Shown one piece after another: positions 37,588 to 46,625 of a DNA stretch of 64,000 nucleotides. Every line of letters starts with the position of its first letter. The first letter of the stretch is position 1. The notes beneath the pieces were generated by a model. That model worked only from the letters and a program-made list of their open reading frames with translations, was not told the origin of the DNA and did not search any database. The stretch is from Roseateles violae (GTDB lineage: Bacteria; Pseudomonadota; Gammaproteobacteria; Burkholderiales; Burkholderiaceae_C): the NCBI RefSeq assembly GCF_030410485.1, contig NZ_JAUHHC010000004.1, positions 384,128 through 448,127 of the forward strand, written 5' to 3'. A program made the position numbers and the translations under genes.

Positions 37588-38295
37588 TCAGGCTTCGGCG
37601 TCTTGTTTTCTCGCGAAGACGTAGCCGACGCCGCGTACGGTCAGCACGCGGCGCGGATTCTTGGCATCGTCCTCGATGACGGCGCGGATGCGCGAGATGT
37701 GCACGTCGATCGAGCGATCGAAGGCATCCAGCGGGTGGCCCTTCAGCGCGTCCATGATCTGGTCGCGCGACAGCACCCGGCCCGGGCTCTGCGCCAGCAC
37801 CACCAGCAGGTCGAACTGGTGGCTGGTCAGGTCGCAGGCCTTGCCGTCCAGCCGCGCCAGCCGCGCCGCCAGGTCGATCTCGAGCCGGCCGAAGCGCAGC
37901 ACGTCGTCGCCGTCCGCCTGCGGTTCCAGCCGGCGCAGCAGCGCCTTGATGCGGGCCTGCAGCTCGCGCGGCTCGAAGGGCTTGGGCAGGTAGTCGTCGG
38001 CGCCGAGCTCGAGGCCGAGGATGCGGTCCATCGGCTCGCCGCGCGCCGACAGCATCAGCACCGGCAGGCGCCGCGACGCCGCCTCGCTGCGCAGCTCGCG
38101 GCAGAAGTCCAGACCGTCGCCGTCGGGCAGCATCAGGTCCAGCACCAGCAGCTCGAAGCTGCCGGCCGCCAGCGCCTCGCGGCCGGCGGCCAGCGAGCCG
38201 GCCACCGTCACCTCGAAGCCGGCGTTGTTGAGGTAGTCGCTCAGCATCGCCGTCAGGCGGGTGTCATCGTCGATCAGCAGCAGTCGGGCACTCAT
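37588..38295 (-). CDS. OmpR-family response regulator (CpxR/RstA-like)
   Basis: A 235-residue regulator. Its receiver domain has the acidic pair IDDD at 8-11, phospho-acceptor D53 in VLDLMLPDGDGLD, and the conserved Lys in DDYLPKPFEPREL. A winged helix DNA-binding domain follows (LTSHQFDLLVVLAQSPGRVLSRDQI, then SIDVHISRIRAVIEDD and GVGYVFA). The start at 38295 (MSARLLLIDDD) fits the family; the ATG at 38367 adds an unconserved Ser/Arg-rich 24 residues. It is downstream of the CpxP-like gene and just before the kinase gene. Confidence 0.95.
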   Translation of the reverse strand: MSARLLLIDDDTRLTAMLSDYLNNAGFEVTVAGSLAAGREALAAGSFELLVLDLMLPDGDGLDFCRELRSEAASRRLPVLMLSARGEPMDRILGLELGADDYLPKPFEPRELQARIKALLRRLEPQADGDDVLRFGRLEIDLAARLARLDGKACDLTSHQFDLLVVLAQSPGRVLSRDQIMDALKGHPLDAFDRSIDVHISRIRAVIEDDAKNPRRVLTVRGVGYVFARKQDAEA

Positions 38296-38401
38296 GGCGG
38301 CAGGATGGGGGGGCCGGGTCGCGCTGCGGCGCGACCGGCTCGATTCGCTCAATGAAGATTGAAGCATAGGGCAAGCCGGTTTCTGTGTAGGAAGGGACCG
38401 C

Positions 38402-38905
38402 TCAGTTGCTCGGCTTGCTGGCCGCGCGCTCGCGCATGTGTTCGGCCATGCGCGCCTGGCGCTTCTTCATCTTCTCGGCCAGGGTGGCGCGCTGCTGCGG
38501 CGTCAGCACGCGGGCCGCCTCGACCATCGCCTGCGTCATCCGCTTGCCGACCTGCTCGTGCAGCGCCTGGGTCTGCTGGCGCAGGCTCTCGAAGGCATTG
38601 GCATCGATCGTCGGCGCCGCGAACAACGCCAGGCCCTGCTCATGCAGCTTGCGGCCGGCTTCGCGCTGCGGCTGCAGGTCCTTGCGGGCCGCCTGCATGA
38701 TCTGGCGGATCTGCGCGCGCTGCGCATCGCTGGCGTCCACGTCGTCGAGCAGATGCTCGATGCGGCCGCCGTCGAACAGGCCCGGGCCGCCGGGGCCGCC
38801 GCGCATAGGGTGATGGTCCTGGGCCTGGGCGGCAAAGCCGCTCAATGCCAGCGCCGAGGCAATCGCGCCGGTCTTCAAAACATCGATCAGATTCAGCTTG
38901 GACAT
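38402..38905 (-). CDS. CpxP/Spy-like periplasmic protein
   Basis: A 167-residue exported protein of the Spy/CpxP family, envelope-stress chaperones or signal inhibitors. A signal peptide (residues 1-28, ending FAAQAQ) is followed by DHHPMRGGPGGPGLFDGG, then a long helical body with the family motif LTPQQ at 134-138 and a basic C-terminal helix rich in Met, Lys and Arg. The start at 38905 has AAGGAG eight bases upstream. It is the first gene of a probable operon with the OmpR regulator and its kinase. Confidence 0.9.
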   Translation of the reverse strand: MSKLNLIDVLKTGAIASALALSGFAAQAQDHHPMRGGPGGPGLFDGGRIEHLLDDVDASDAQRAQIRQIMQAARKDLQPQREAGRKLHEQGLALFAAPTIDANAFESLRQQTQALHEQVGKRMTQAMVEAARVLTPQQRATLAEKMKKRQARMAEHMRERAASKPSN

Positions 38906-38920
38906 CTGGGATCTCCTTGT

Positions 38921-38936
38921 CGAGAACAATTTCTCG
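38921..38936 (-). promoter_or_regulatory. Hairpin just upstream of the CpxP-like ribosome site
   Basis: CGAGAA and TTCTCG form a perfect 6-bp inverted repeat around a 4-base loop, immediately ahead of the AAGGAG of the CpxP-like gene. It may influence mRNA stability or translation. Confidence 0.35.
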
Positions 38937-38958
38937 ATGGCTGAATCTTCGATCCGAT

Positions 38959-38987
38959 GCGTAAGCCCGCTATGCCGAGCGCGTAAA
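38959..38987. promoter_or_regulatory. Direct-repeat candidate operator for the response regulator
   Basis: GCGTAAG at 38959-38965 and GCGTAAA at 38981-38987 are direct repeats spaced 22 bases start to start, two helical turns. They lie 55-80 bases before the CpxP-like start, where an OmpR-family regulator would bind. Confidence 0.5.
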
Positions 38988-39013
38988 GATCTGTGAAGCG
39001 GCCGGGACGGCTG

Positions 39014-41188
39014 CTAGGAGTCGGCGCGGAACAGCTCGTCCGGCGTGGCCGGCTCGATCAGATGCGGCATGCGGGTCGGCCGCTCGCGGCTGGTGTAGAG
39101 ATGCAGGGCCGGCAGCGGCGGCGGCCGCAGCCGGGCCAGTCGCTTGCCCAGCTCGTCCTGCCTGCCGGCATTGGCGGCGCCGGACTCCCAGACGATGCGC
39201 AGCGGCCCGGGCAGTAGCGGGGAGTCGCTCAGCAGGTTCAGCGAGCGGGCCACGATGCCGTCCTTCACCTCCAGCGTCCGGTCCGTCATCAGGCTCAGCA
39301 ATCGCTGCGCCGACTCGGGCGTGGCCACCAGCACCATGCCCTGCTGCGGCGCCTGCAGCCAGCGCTCGGTCCAGGAATTGCGCGCCGAGGCGATCACCAG
39401 CGCGGCGACATTGCGTCCGCCGGCATGCTGCATCAGGCCCTCCGACTGCAGGCGTTCACGCATATCGACCGGCGGCTTGAGCGGCGGCGCGATCGCCGCC
39501 AGCAGTTCCAGCCAGAAGCCCTGCCAGGCCTGGTCGAGGGCCGGCATGCCGAGCTTGTGCAGCGCATAGGCGGCCAACCAGGGCGGCTCCCCGGGCCGCT
39601 GCTCGGCCAGCAGGCATTGGGTCCAGCGGCCCAGGCTCATCGCGCCGAACTGCAGGTCCAGCAGCAGCGCCGGACCGATCTGCGCCGTCGCACACAGCAG
39701 CTCGTTGGCATCGGCCAGCGCCTCCTGGTCGCCCAGCAGATGCGCGCGCAGGCGCGCCTCGGCATTCGTCCAGGCCAGCGCCACGACCCGGGTCTCGCGG
39801 CCGCTGCGCGCCTGCTGCGCCAGCCTGACCGCCTGCTCGCACAAGGCCTGCAGGCCGCTGGCGGCCTCCCAGTTGCTGGGCAGTTCCTCGCCATCGCGGC
39901 CCGGCAGCGCCGATACGCTGGCATCGCCGGCCAGCTGCTGCAGCTTCAGCGCACCGAGCGCCTCGTTCAGCTCGTCGATCAGCAGCAGCAGCCGTCGCTC
40001 GACCTCGCCCACATTGACGCGGCCGAAGGCCAGGCCGCGCGCCAACACCGCCGTGCCATGGCGGCTGGCCTGCGCCAGCGCCGCCTGCCCGGCGAAGCCG
40101 CCGATCGCGCTGCCGCACAGCAGGGCCAGGAAAATGCTGCGAACCGTCTCCGCCTGGCGCAGGACGGCAACGAACTCGGCCAGCGTCGAGGCGTCCTGCA
40201 GCAGGCTCTCGACATTGCCGACATTGCCCGCTGCCTCGCGCAGGCTGCGCATCGCCCGCTCGACCTGAGGCCAGGCCGGCACCGAGGGCAGGATGTTCAA
40301 CGAGGCTAGATGGGAGAAGGCACGGCCGGCCGCCGGCTTGGCATCGCCGGCCGGCGCCAGCACCGTCCACAGCAGCTTCTCGATGCCCTCGACGAAATCC
40401 AACGCCTCGGACGCCGCCGCGGCGATGTCCGCCGGATTCTGCTCGGCGACATCGATGGCGCCCGGCGCCGTCGCCAGCAGGCGCCCGGCCGGGTCGTACT
40501 GCCAGCTGTACTGATAGCGCCGTCCCTCGACGGGGCGCAGCAGCGCGCGCGTGCCGGCCTCGGGCGCCTCCAGCCACAGCGCGTCGAGCACCCATTGCCT
40601 CTGCTCGCTCCATTGCGGCTGGAACTCCAGCCAGGCGGCCTTGATGCCGTCCAGCGCCGACACGGCCAGCGTCAGCTTGCTCGCGATGTCGCGGGCGACA
40701 CCGATCAGCGCATCGATCTGCGAATGCTCGCCGGCCGCCGCATCGTCCGCATCGAGCGACCAGCGGTTCTTGATCGGCGGCTCCGCGCACTGGCGCAGAT
40801 AGGCGGCGAACTCCGCCTTGGCGCCATTGGACAGGTCCAGCGTCACGCGGCCGCCCTGCTTGCGCCATTGCCGGGAGACGTAATAGGCGGCATCGAACAG
40901 GGCCGGGCCATGCTCGGGCCAGCGCTCGCGCCAGGCCTTGACCGTCGGATCGGCCAGCGCCCACTCGATCATGAACTGCAGGGTCAGGTGGATGCGCGAG
41001 CTCTGGCCCCGCAGCAAATGCGGATCGAGCGTGAGCTCGTCATCGGGCCCGCGATAGGACTCCACCAGCCGGTTCAGCCGCAGCGGATTGAGCTCCGACT
41101 GATGCAGCAGCACCCATTTCAGCAGCTCCAGCTCGAGCGCACCCAGGCCGGCCGACGGGGTCGTCGCGCCCGCATCGGGCGGATTCAT
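39014..41188 (-). CDS. Large uncharacterised protein of the NTPase operon
   Basis: Not recognised. The 724-residue protein is largely helical and Leu/Ala/Trp-rich with no signal peptide. An N-terminal LGALELELLKWVLLHQSELNP region leads to a possible structural domain to residue 240 (WQYDPAGRLLATAPGA). A single hydrophobic stretch at 351-371 could be a membrane helix or buried core. A second half carries LLLLIDELNEALGALKL and a closing RERLQSEGLMQHAGG then LLPGPLRIVWE. No catalytic motif is evident. The start ATG overlaps the NTPase stop as ATGA, so it is part of the same unit. Confidence 0.85.
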   Translation of the reverse strand: MNPPDAGATTPSAGLGALELELLKWVLLHQSELNPLRLNRLVESYRGPDDELTLDPHLLRGQSSRIHLTLQFMIEWALADPTVKAWRERWPEHGPALFDAAYYVSRQWRKQGGRVTLDLSNGAKAEFAAYLRQCAEPPIKNRWSLDADDAAAGEHSQIDALIGVARDIASKLTLAVSALDGIKAAWLEFQPQWSEQRQWVLDALWLEAPEAGTRALLRPVEGRRYQYSWQYDPAGRLLATAPGAIDVAEQNPADIAAAASEALDFVEGIEKLLWTVLAPAGDAKPAAGRAFSHLASLNILPSVPAWPQVERAMRSLREAAGNVGNVESLLQDASTLAEFVAVLRQAETVRSIFLALLCGSAIGGFAGQAALAQASRHGTAVLARGLAFGRVNVGEVERRLLLLIDELNEALGALKLQQLAGDASVSALPGRDGEELPSNWEAASGLQALCEQAVRLAQQARSGRETRVVALAWTNAEARLRAHLLGDQEALADANELLCATAQIGPALLLDLQFGAMSLGRWTQCLLAEQRPGEPPWLAAYALHKLGMPALDQAWQGFWLELLAAIAPPLKPPVDMRERLQSEGLMQHAGGRNVAALVIASARNSWTERWLQAPQQGMVLVATPESAQRLLSLMTDRTLEVKDGIVARSLNLLSDSPLLPGPLRIVWESGAANAGRQDELGKRLARLRPPPLPALHLYTSRERPTRMPHLIEPATPDELFRADS

Positions 41189-42468
41189 GGCTTGACCTCC
41201 AGCAGCTCGGACAAGTAGGCACGCAGCTGCGCGGGCTCGTAGTTCATCAGCACGCGGTGCGAGAAATAGGAGAAATGCCGGCCCCGCTCGTCCTCGCGCT
41301 CCTCGCGCATCAGCTGCTCGAAATGGCTGCGGTCGACCAGCAGGCAGGTGAAGGACGATTCGGTGAACAGCATCTTGAAGCGCCGCACGACCGGGCTCAG
41401 CGCCCCCCACAGCTCCTCGACCTTGTCGAGCTCGTCGACGATGAAGACCGGCGCCAGGCCGGCCTGCTTCAGCCGGTCGATCAGCAGCGGGATGACGCGG
41501 TCCAGCGTGCTGGCCGAGGTGTCGGGCATCCAGCTGCGGCCGCGCTTGGCCTCGCGGCTGCGCTTGCGCGTGCTGCTCAGCTTCAGCAGCATGGAGGCGC
41601 CCAGCGCGCTGACCAGGCCCAGCCACAGCGCCGTGCCGATATTGCCGGGCGTGGCGCTGGCGGCCGTCACGGCCGCGCCGGTACCCAGCACGGCCAGCGG
41701 CTTGACAAAGTCCGCCCCCTTGGCCTCCAGCCCGAAACTTGCCTCGCTGCTCTGCGCGCTGTTGGCATTGCGCTCGTAGCTGTCCTGCAGCTTGCCAGCG
41801 ATGCGCATATAGGCCTCGTTGAGGCTGTGCAGCGCGACGATCTCCTTGAAACCCTGCTGCGGATCGCTGCTGCGCGTCGTCCCGGGATTGAACAGCAGGC
41901 CGCGATCGACCACGTCCAGATAGCGCCACAGCTCGTTCAGCCGGCCGGGCGCCAGACCCTCGGCCAGCTCGAGCTCGAAGCGCGCCGCCATCTCCAGTGG
42001 CTCGTTCAGCGGCAGGGCCGGACGGCGCACATCGGCGCTACGCGCGCAGATGCCGAAGCGCAGCACATACTCGCGCCCGGTCGCCTGGTACAGGGCCAGC
42101 AGCACCTTTTGCAGCACGCGGCTGATCGACAGCTCGTCGCCGATGCCGCTCTCGCTCTTGCCGCCGGCGGCAAGCTCGTCCAGCAGGGCCGGGCCGTTCA
42201 GATAGACCGGCAGCAGCCGCATCTTCAGCTCCTGCCCCTGTGAGGCGACGTCGCGCAACTGCGCCTCGACCATGGTGGTCTTGCCCGCCCCGCGATGGCC
42301 GGCCACCAGGAAGGAGCGGCCCTTGACCTCGCCATCGGCATAACGCCTGAGCTCATGGTGCAGCAGCGCGCCGGCCTCGGAGGGCGCCAGGATGATGGGC
42401 CGCTCGGGCACGCCCACGGGTGCGCGCAGCGACATCGGCTCGGCGCGCGAGCGGATGCGGATGCTCAT
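41185..42468 (-). CDS. Membrane-anchored P-loop NTPase (KAP-like)
   Basis: A 427-residue predicted NTPase. Walker A is GHRGAGKTT at 57-65 and Walker B is VFIVDELDKV at 341-350, nearly 280 residues later. Two hydrophobic segments (about 257-273 and 278-296) sit between them. Membrane helices inserted between Walker A and B are the hallmark of KAP NTPases such as PifA (phage exclusion) and Kidins220. Assignment to KAP is inference from this layout; an AAA/STAND ATPase is an alternative. It overlaps both neighbours by 4 bases, which indicates stoichiometric expression. Confidence 0.85.
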   Translation of the reverse strand: MSIRIRSRAEPMSLRAPVGVPERPIILAPSEAGALLHHELRRYADGEVKGRSFLVAGHRGAGKTTMVEAQLRDVASQGQELKMRLLPVYLNGPALLDELAAGGKSESGIGDELSISRVLQKVLLALYQATGREYVLRFGICARSADVRRPALPLNEPLEMAARFELELAEGLAPGRLNELWRYLDVVDRGLLFNPGTTRSSDPQQGFKEIVALHSLNEAYMRIAGKLQDSYERNANSAQSSEASFGLEAKGADFVKPLAVLGTGAAVTAASATPGNIGTALWLGLVSALGASMLLKLSSTRKRSREAKRGRSWMPDTSASTLDRVIPLLIDRLKQAGLAPVFIVDELDKVEELWGALSPVVRRFKMLFTESSFTCLLVDRSHFEQLMREEREDERGRHFSYFSHRVLMNYEPAQLRAYLSELLEVKP

Positions 42469-42911
42469 GGGGCCGACGCGGCGGAGGCGGCCGCCTTGAT
42501 GGGGGTCGCCACCAGCTTCGCCGTCTCCAGGCCCGGCTGCAGGCTCAGCAGCTGCAGCAGAAGCAGCAGGCCCGCGAACAGCGCCACGAGCGCCCCGATC
42601 AGCGGCATGCAGGCCGGCGCCAGCGACCAGCCGCCGCTCTCCCCGCTGAGGCCGCCCCAATGGCTGCGCAGCCAGAAGCCGGACTCTTGCGCCAGCCGGT
42701 AGCTGCGCCAGGTCAGCAGGATCGCCGCCAGCAGGAGCAGCAGGGCAACACCGAGCACCAGCAGCGGCAGCGCCGGCATGTCGGACAGGCGGGCCCAGGT
42801 GATGGGCGCGGAGCCCGCCGCACTTGCCGCAGCGGCCGAGGCAGCTACGACCTGGGCCGAGGCCGTCCCGGCCCAGCCCAGCAAAGCCCCGGTGATCCAG
42901 CGATGCCGCAT
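42465..42911 (-). CDS. Small two-helix membrane protein of the NTPase operon
   Basis: A 148-residue protein with a signal-like N-terminus (residues 1-19, ending TASAQ), a low-complexity Ala/Ser stretch, and two strong membrane segments at 48-67 and 103-122 that bracket a Gly/Ser/Trp-rich loop (GFWLRSHWGGLSGESGG). The Ala-rich tail is probably disordered. No family is recognised. It is the first gene of the three-gene unit; the start at 42911 has GGGAGG upstream, and its stop overlaps the NTPase start as ATGA. Confidence 0.82.
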   Translation of the reverse strand: MRHRWITGALLGWAGTASAQVVAASAAAASAAGSAPITWARLSDMPALPLLVLGVALLLLLAAILLTWRSYRLAQESGFWLRSHWGGLSGESGGWSLAPACMPLIGALVALFAGLLLLLQLLSLQPGLETAKLVATPIKAAASAASAP

Positions 42912-42965
42912 CGGAAGCCCTCCCGCCGTCACCGTCGCCTCGGGCGAGGCAGCAGCAAGCGGCGC

Positions 42966-42988
42966 GGGCTCATTTCACCGCAGAGCCC
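42966..42988 (-). promoter_or_regulatory. Hairpin between ettA and the NTPase operon
   Basis: GGGCTC and GAGCCC form a 6-bp stem with an 11-base loop in the 121-base gap after ettA. No T run follows, so it is not a strong terminator, and read-through from ettA into the three-gene unit is possible. Confidence 0.3.
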
Positions 42989-43032
42989 CGCCCTTGTCAT
43001 CCGACACGGGCTTGAGGCTTAGGGGGGCCGAT

Positions 43033-44697
<1,665 letters not shown>

Positions 44698-44833
44698 GAA
44701 GGGGCTTCCTGGATTTGCGGGGGAGTTTCGGTGCTGCGGGCCGGGGCCGGCCCGCCGCGCCCCGCGGCAGGGCGGGACGCAAAACACCGTATTGTCTCAT
44801 TCCCTGGGGTTTGCCCCTGCGGGGCGCGGCTAT

Positions 44834-44871
44834 GCCCTGCCTACACTGGGCCGCGGGCGCCTAGGCAGGGC
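44834..44871 (+). promoter_or_regulatory. 10-bp inverted repeat before the peptide-type receptor gene
   Basis: GCCCTGCCTA and TAGGCAGGGC are perfect inverted arms separated by 18 bases, the right arm 14 bases ahead of the ATG at 44886. The size and position suit an operator or a leader hairpin; TACACT at 44842 within it could be a -10 box. Confidence 0.5.
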
Positions 44872-44885
44872 GCCGGGAGCCCGAT

Positions 44886-46469
44886 ATGCGCATGACGACG
44901 GCACGACGCCTCCTTCTCGGCCTGGCCTGCTGCTTGGGCGTAAGTGCGACGGCGCAGACGCTGCGCTGGGCCAGCCAGGGCGACATCCAGACCCTGGATC
45001 CGCATTCGCAGAACGAGCTGCTGACCAATTCGCTGAACGGCCAGGTCTACGAGTACCTGTTGCGTCGCATGCCCGACCAGAGCCTGGGCCCCAGCCTGGC
45101 GACCGAGTGGACGCGGCTGTCGCCGACCGTCTGGCGGCTCAAGCTGCGCGCCAGCGTCAAGTTCCACGACGGCACGCCGTTCACCGCCGAGGACGTCGCG
45201 TTCTCGATGCAGCGGCTGCGCGACGCGAACTCGCCGTTCCGCGTCTATGCCTTCGCCGTCGGCGCGGCCCGGGCGCTCGATCCGCTGACCATCGAGTTCG
45301 TCCAGGACAAGCCCGACCCGATCTTCCTCGAGCATCTGCTGAACCTGCACATCATGAGCAAGCGCTGGTGCGAGCAGCACCGGATCACCCGGCCCTTGAA
45401 CTTCAAGGCCAAGGAGGAAAGCCACGCCAGCCAGAACATGAACGGCACCGGCCCCTTCATGCTGGTCAGCCGCCAGCCGGGCACGAAGACGGTCTACAAG
45501 CGCAACCCGGCCTGGTGGAACCGGCATGAGGGCAATGTGCAGGACTTCGTCTACCTGCCGATCGGCAACGATGCGACCCGGCTGGCCGCGCTGATCTCGG
45601 GCGAGATCGACCTGGTGCTCGACCCCGCGCCGCGCGACGTGGCGCGCTTGCGCAGCCTGCCCGGCATCAAGGTGCTGGACGGACCGGAGAACCGGCTGAT
45701 CTTCGTCGGCATGGACCAGGGCCGCGACAAGCTGCTCTATGCCAAGGTGCCGGGTGATGCCAATCCCTTCAAGGATCAGCGCATGCGCCGCGCGATGTAC
45801 CAGGCGATCGACATCGAGGCGATCCGCACGAAGCTGATGAACGGGCTCTCGCTGCCCACCGGCGGCGTCACCGTCTCGCCGCTGGGCTCCTTCAATGACC
45901 CGCAACTCGAGTCGCGCCTGCCCTACGACCTCGCCGCGGCCCGCAAGCTGATGCAGGAGGCCGGCTACGCGGACGGCTTCGAGGTGACGATGGACTGCCC
46001 GAATAACCGCTATATCAACGACGAGGAGATCTGCATCGCCTTGGCGACGATGTGGGCGCAGCTGAAGCTCAAGGTGCGCGTCAACGCCCAGCCGCGCGCG
46101 CTGGTCTTCCCCAAGCTCGAGAAGCTAGACACCAGCCTCTATCTCTACGGGTGGGGCGGCGGCACGACCGATGCTGAGATCATGTTCGGCCCGGTGCTGC
46201 GCAATCGCGGCGCCGACGGCATCGGCTATGCGAACTACGGCCAATGGATCAACGAGCGCGGTGACGAACTGGCGGCAGCATCGGCGCTGGAGGCCTCGCC
46301 CGAGAAGCGCCAGGCTCTCATCAAGGCGGCGTTGCAGGCCTATCGCGAGGCCGTGACCATCATCCCGCTGCACCGCCAGGTGATCCCCTGGGCGATGCGA
46401 TCGGGCGTCAGCGCCGTGCATTCGCCGGCCAACTGGCTCAGCGTGGACTGGGTCACGGTGCAGAAATAG
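44886..46469 (+). CDS. Peptide/nickel-type ABC transporter substrate-binding protein
   Basis: A family-5 periplasmic binding protein of 527 residues. A signal peptide (LLLGLACCLGVSATAQ) precedes LRWASQGDIQTLDPHSQNE, the standard start of this family. KFHDGTPFTAEDVAFSMQRL and NGTGPFMLVSRQPG are signatures, and the closing AVTIIPLHRQVIPWAMRSG matches the C-terminal lobe. It may bind peptides, nickel or other solutes. No permease or ATPase genes are adjacent, so it is an orphan receptor. It is divergent from ettA across 188 bases. Confidence 0.93.
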   Translation: MRMTTARRLLLGLACCLGVSATAQTLRWASQGDIQTLDPHSQNELLTNSLNGQVYEYLLRRMPDQSLGPSLATEWTRLSPTVWRLKLRASVKFHDGTPFTAEDVAFSMQRLRDANSPFRVYAFAVGAARALDPLTIEFVQDKPDPIFLEHLLNLHIMSKRWCEQHRITRPLNFKAKEESHASQNMNGTGPFMLVSRQPGTKTVYKRNPAWWNRHEGNVQDFVYLPIGNDATRLAALISGEIDLVLDPAPRDVARLRSLPGIKVLDGPENRLIFVGMDQGRDKLLYAKVPGDANPFKDQRMRRAMYQAIDIEAIRTKLMNGLSLPTGGVTVSPLGSFNDPQLESRLPYDLAAARKLMQEAGYADGFEVTMDCPNNRYINDEEICIALATMWAQLKLKVRVNAQPRALVFPKLEKLDTSLYLYGWGGGTTDAEIMFGPVLRNRGADGIGYANYGQWINERGDELAAASALEASPEKRQALIKAALQAYREAVTIIPLHRQVIPWAMRSGVSAVHSPANWLSVDWVTVQK

Positions 46470-46478
46470 CGCGCCCGC

Positions 46479-46484
46479 TATAAT
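46479..46484 (+). promoter_or_regulatory. -10 box of the DEAD-box helicase gene
   Basis: A perfect TATAAT, ten bases after the receptor stop codon and about 142 bases before the helicase start. The predicted transcript begins just before the structured leader. No clear -35 was found. Confidence 0.5.
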
Positions 46485-46492
46485 CGGTTCAT

Positions 46493-46569
46493 CGCCGCGA
46501 CTACCAGTCTTGTCGCGGCGTTTCCTTTTTGAGCCAAGCACGCTCCTAAATGGCAGGCCCGAAGACTGG
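46493..46569 (+). promoter_or_regulatory. Structured leader with terminator-like hairpin and loop partner
   Basis: CGCCGCGAC (46493-46501) pairs with GTCGCGGCG (46512-46520), followed by a T-rich run to 46530. The hairpin loop contains CCAGTCTT (46504-46511), which is perfectly complementary to AAGACTGG at 46562-46569. The leader could therefore switch between termination and an alternative or pseudoknotted form. Confidence 0.55.
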
Positions 46570-46625
46570 CGCGGCAGACGCCGCGCGGCCCAGCTGACAC
46601 GCGAGTCGTGCGCACAAAGCAGTCG

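Noticed and set aside
42966-42988. ettA terminator
   Set aside because: The stem is only six pairs with no T run, so termination before the three-gene operon cannot be claimed; kept only as a hairpin.
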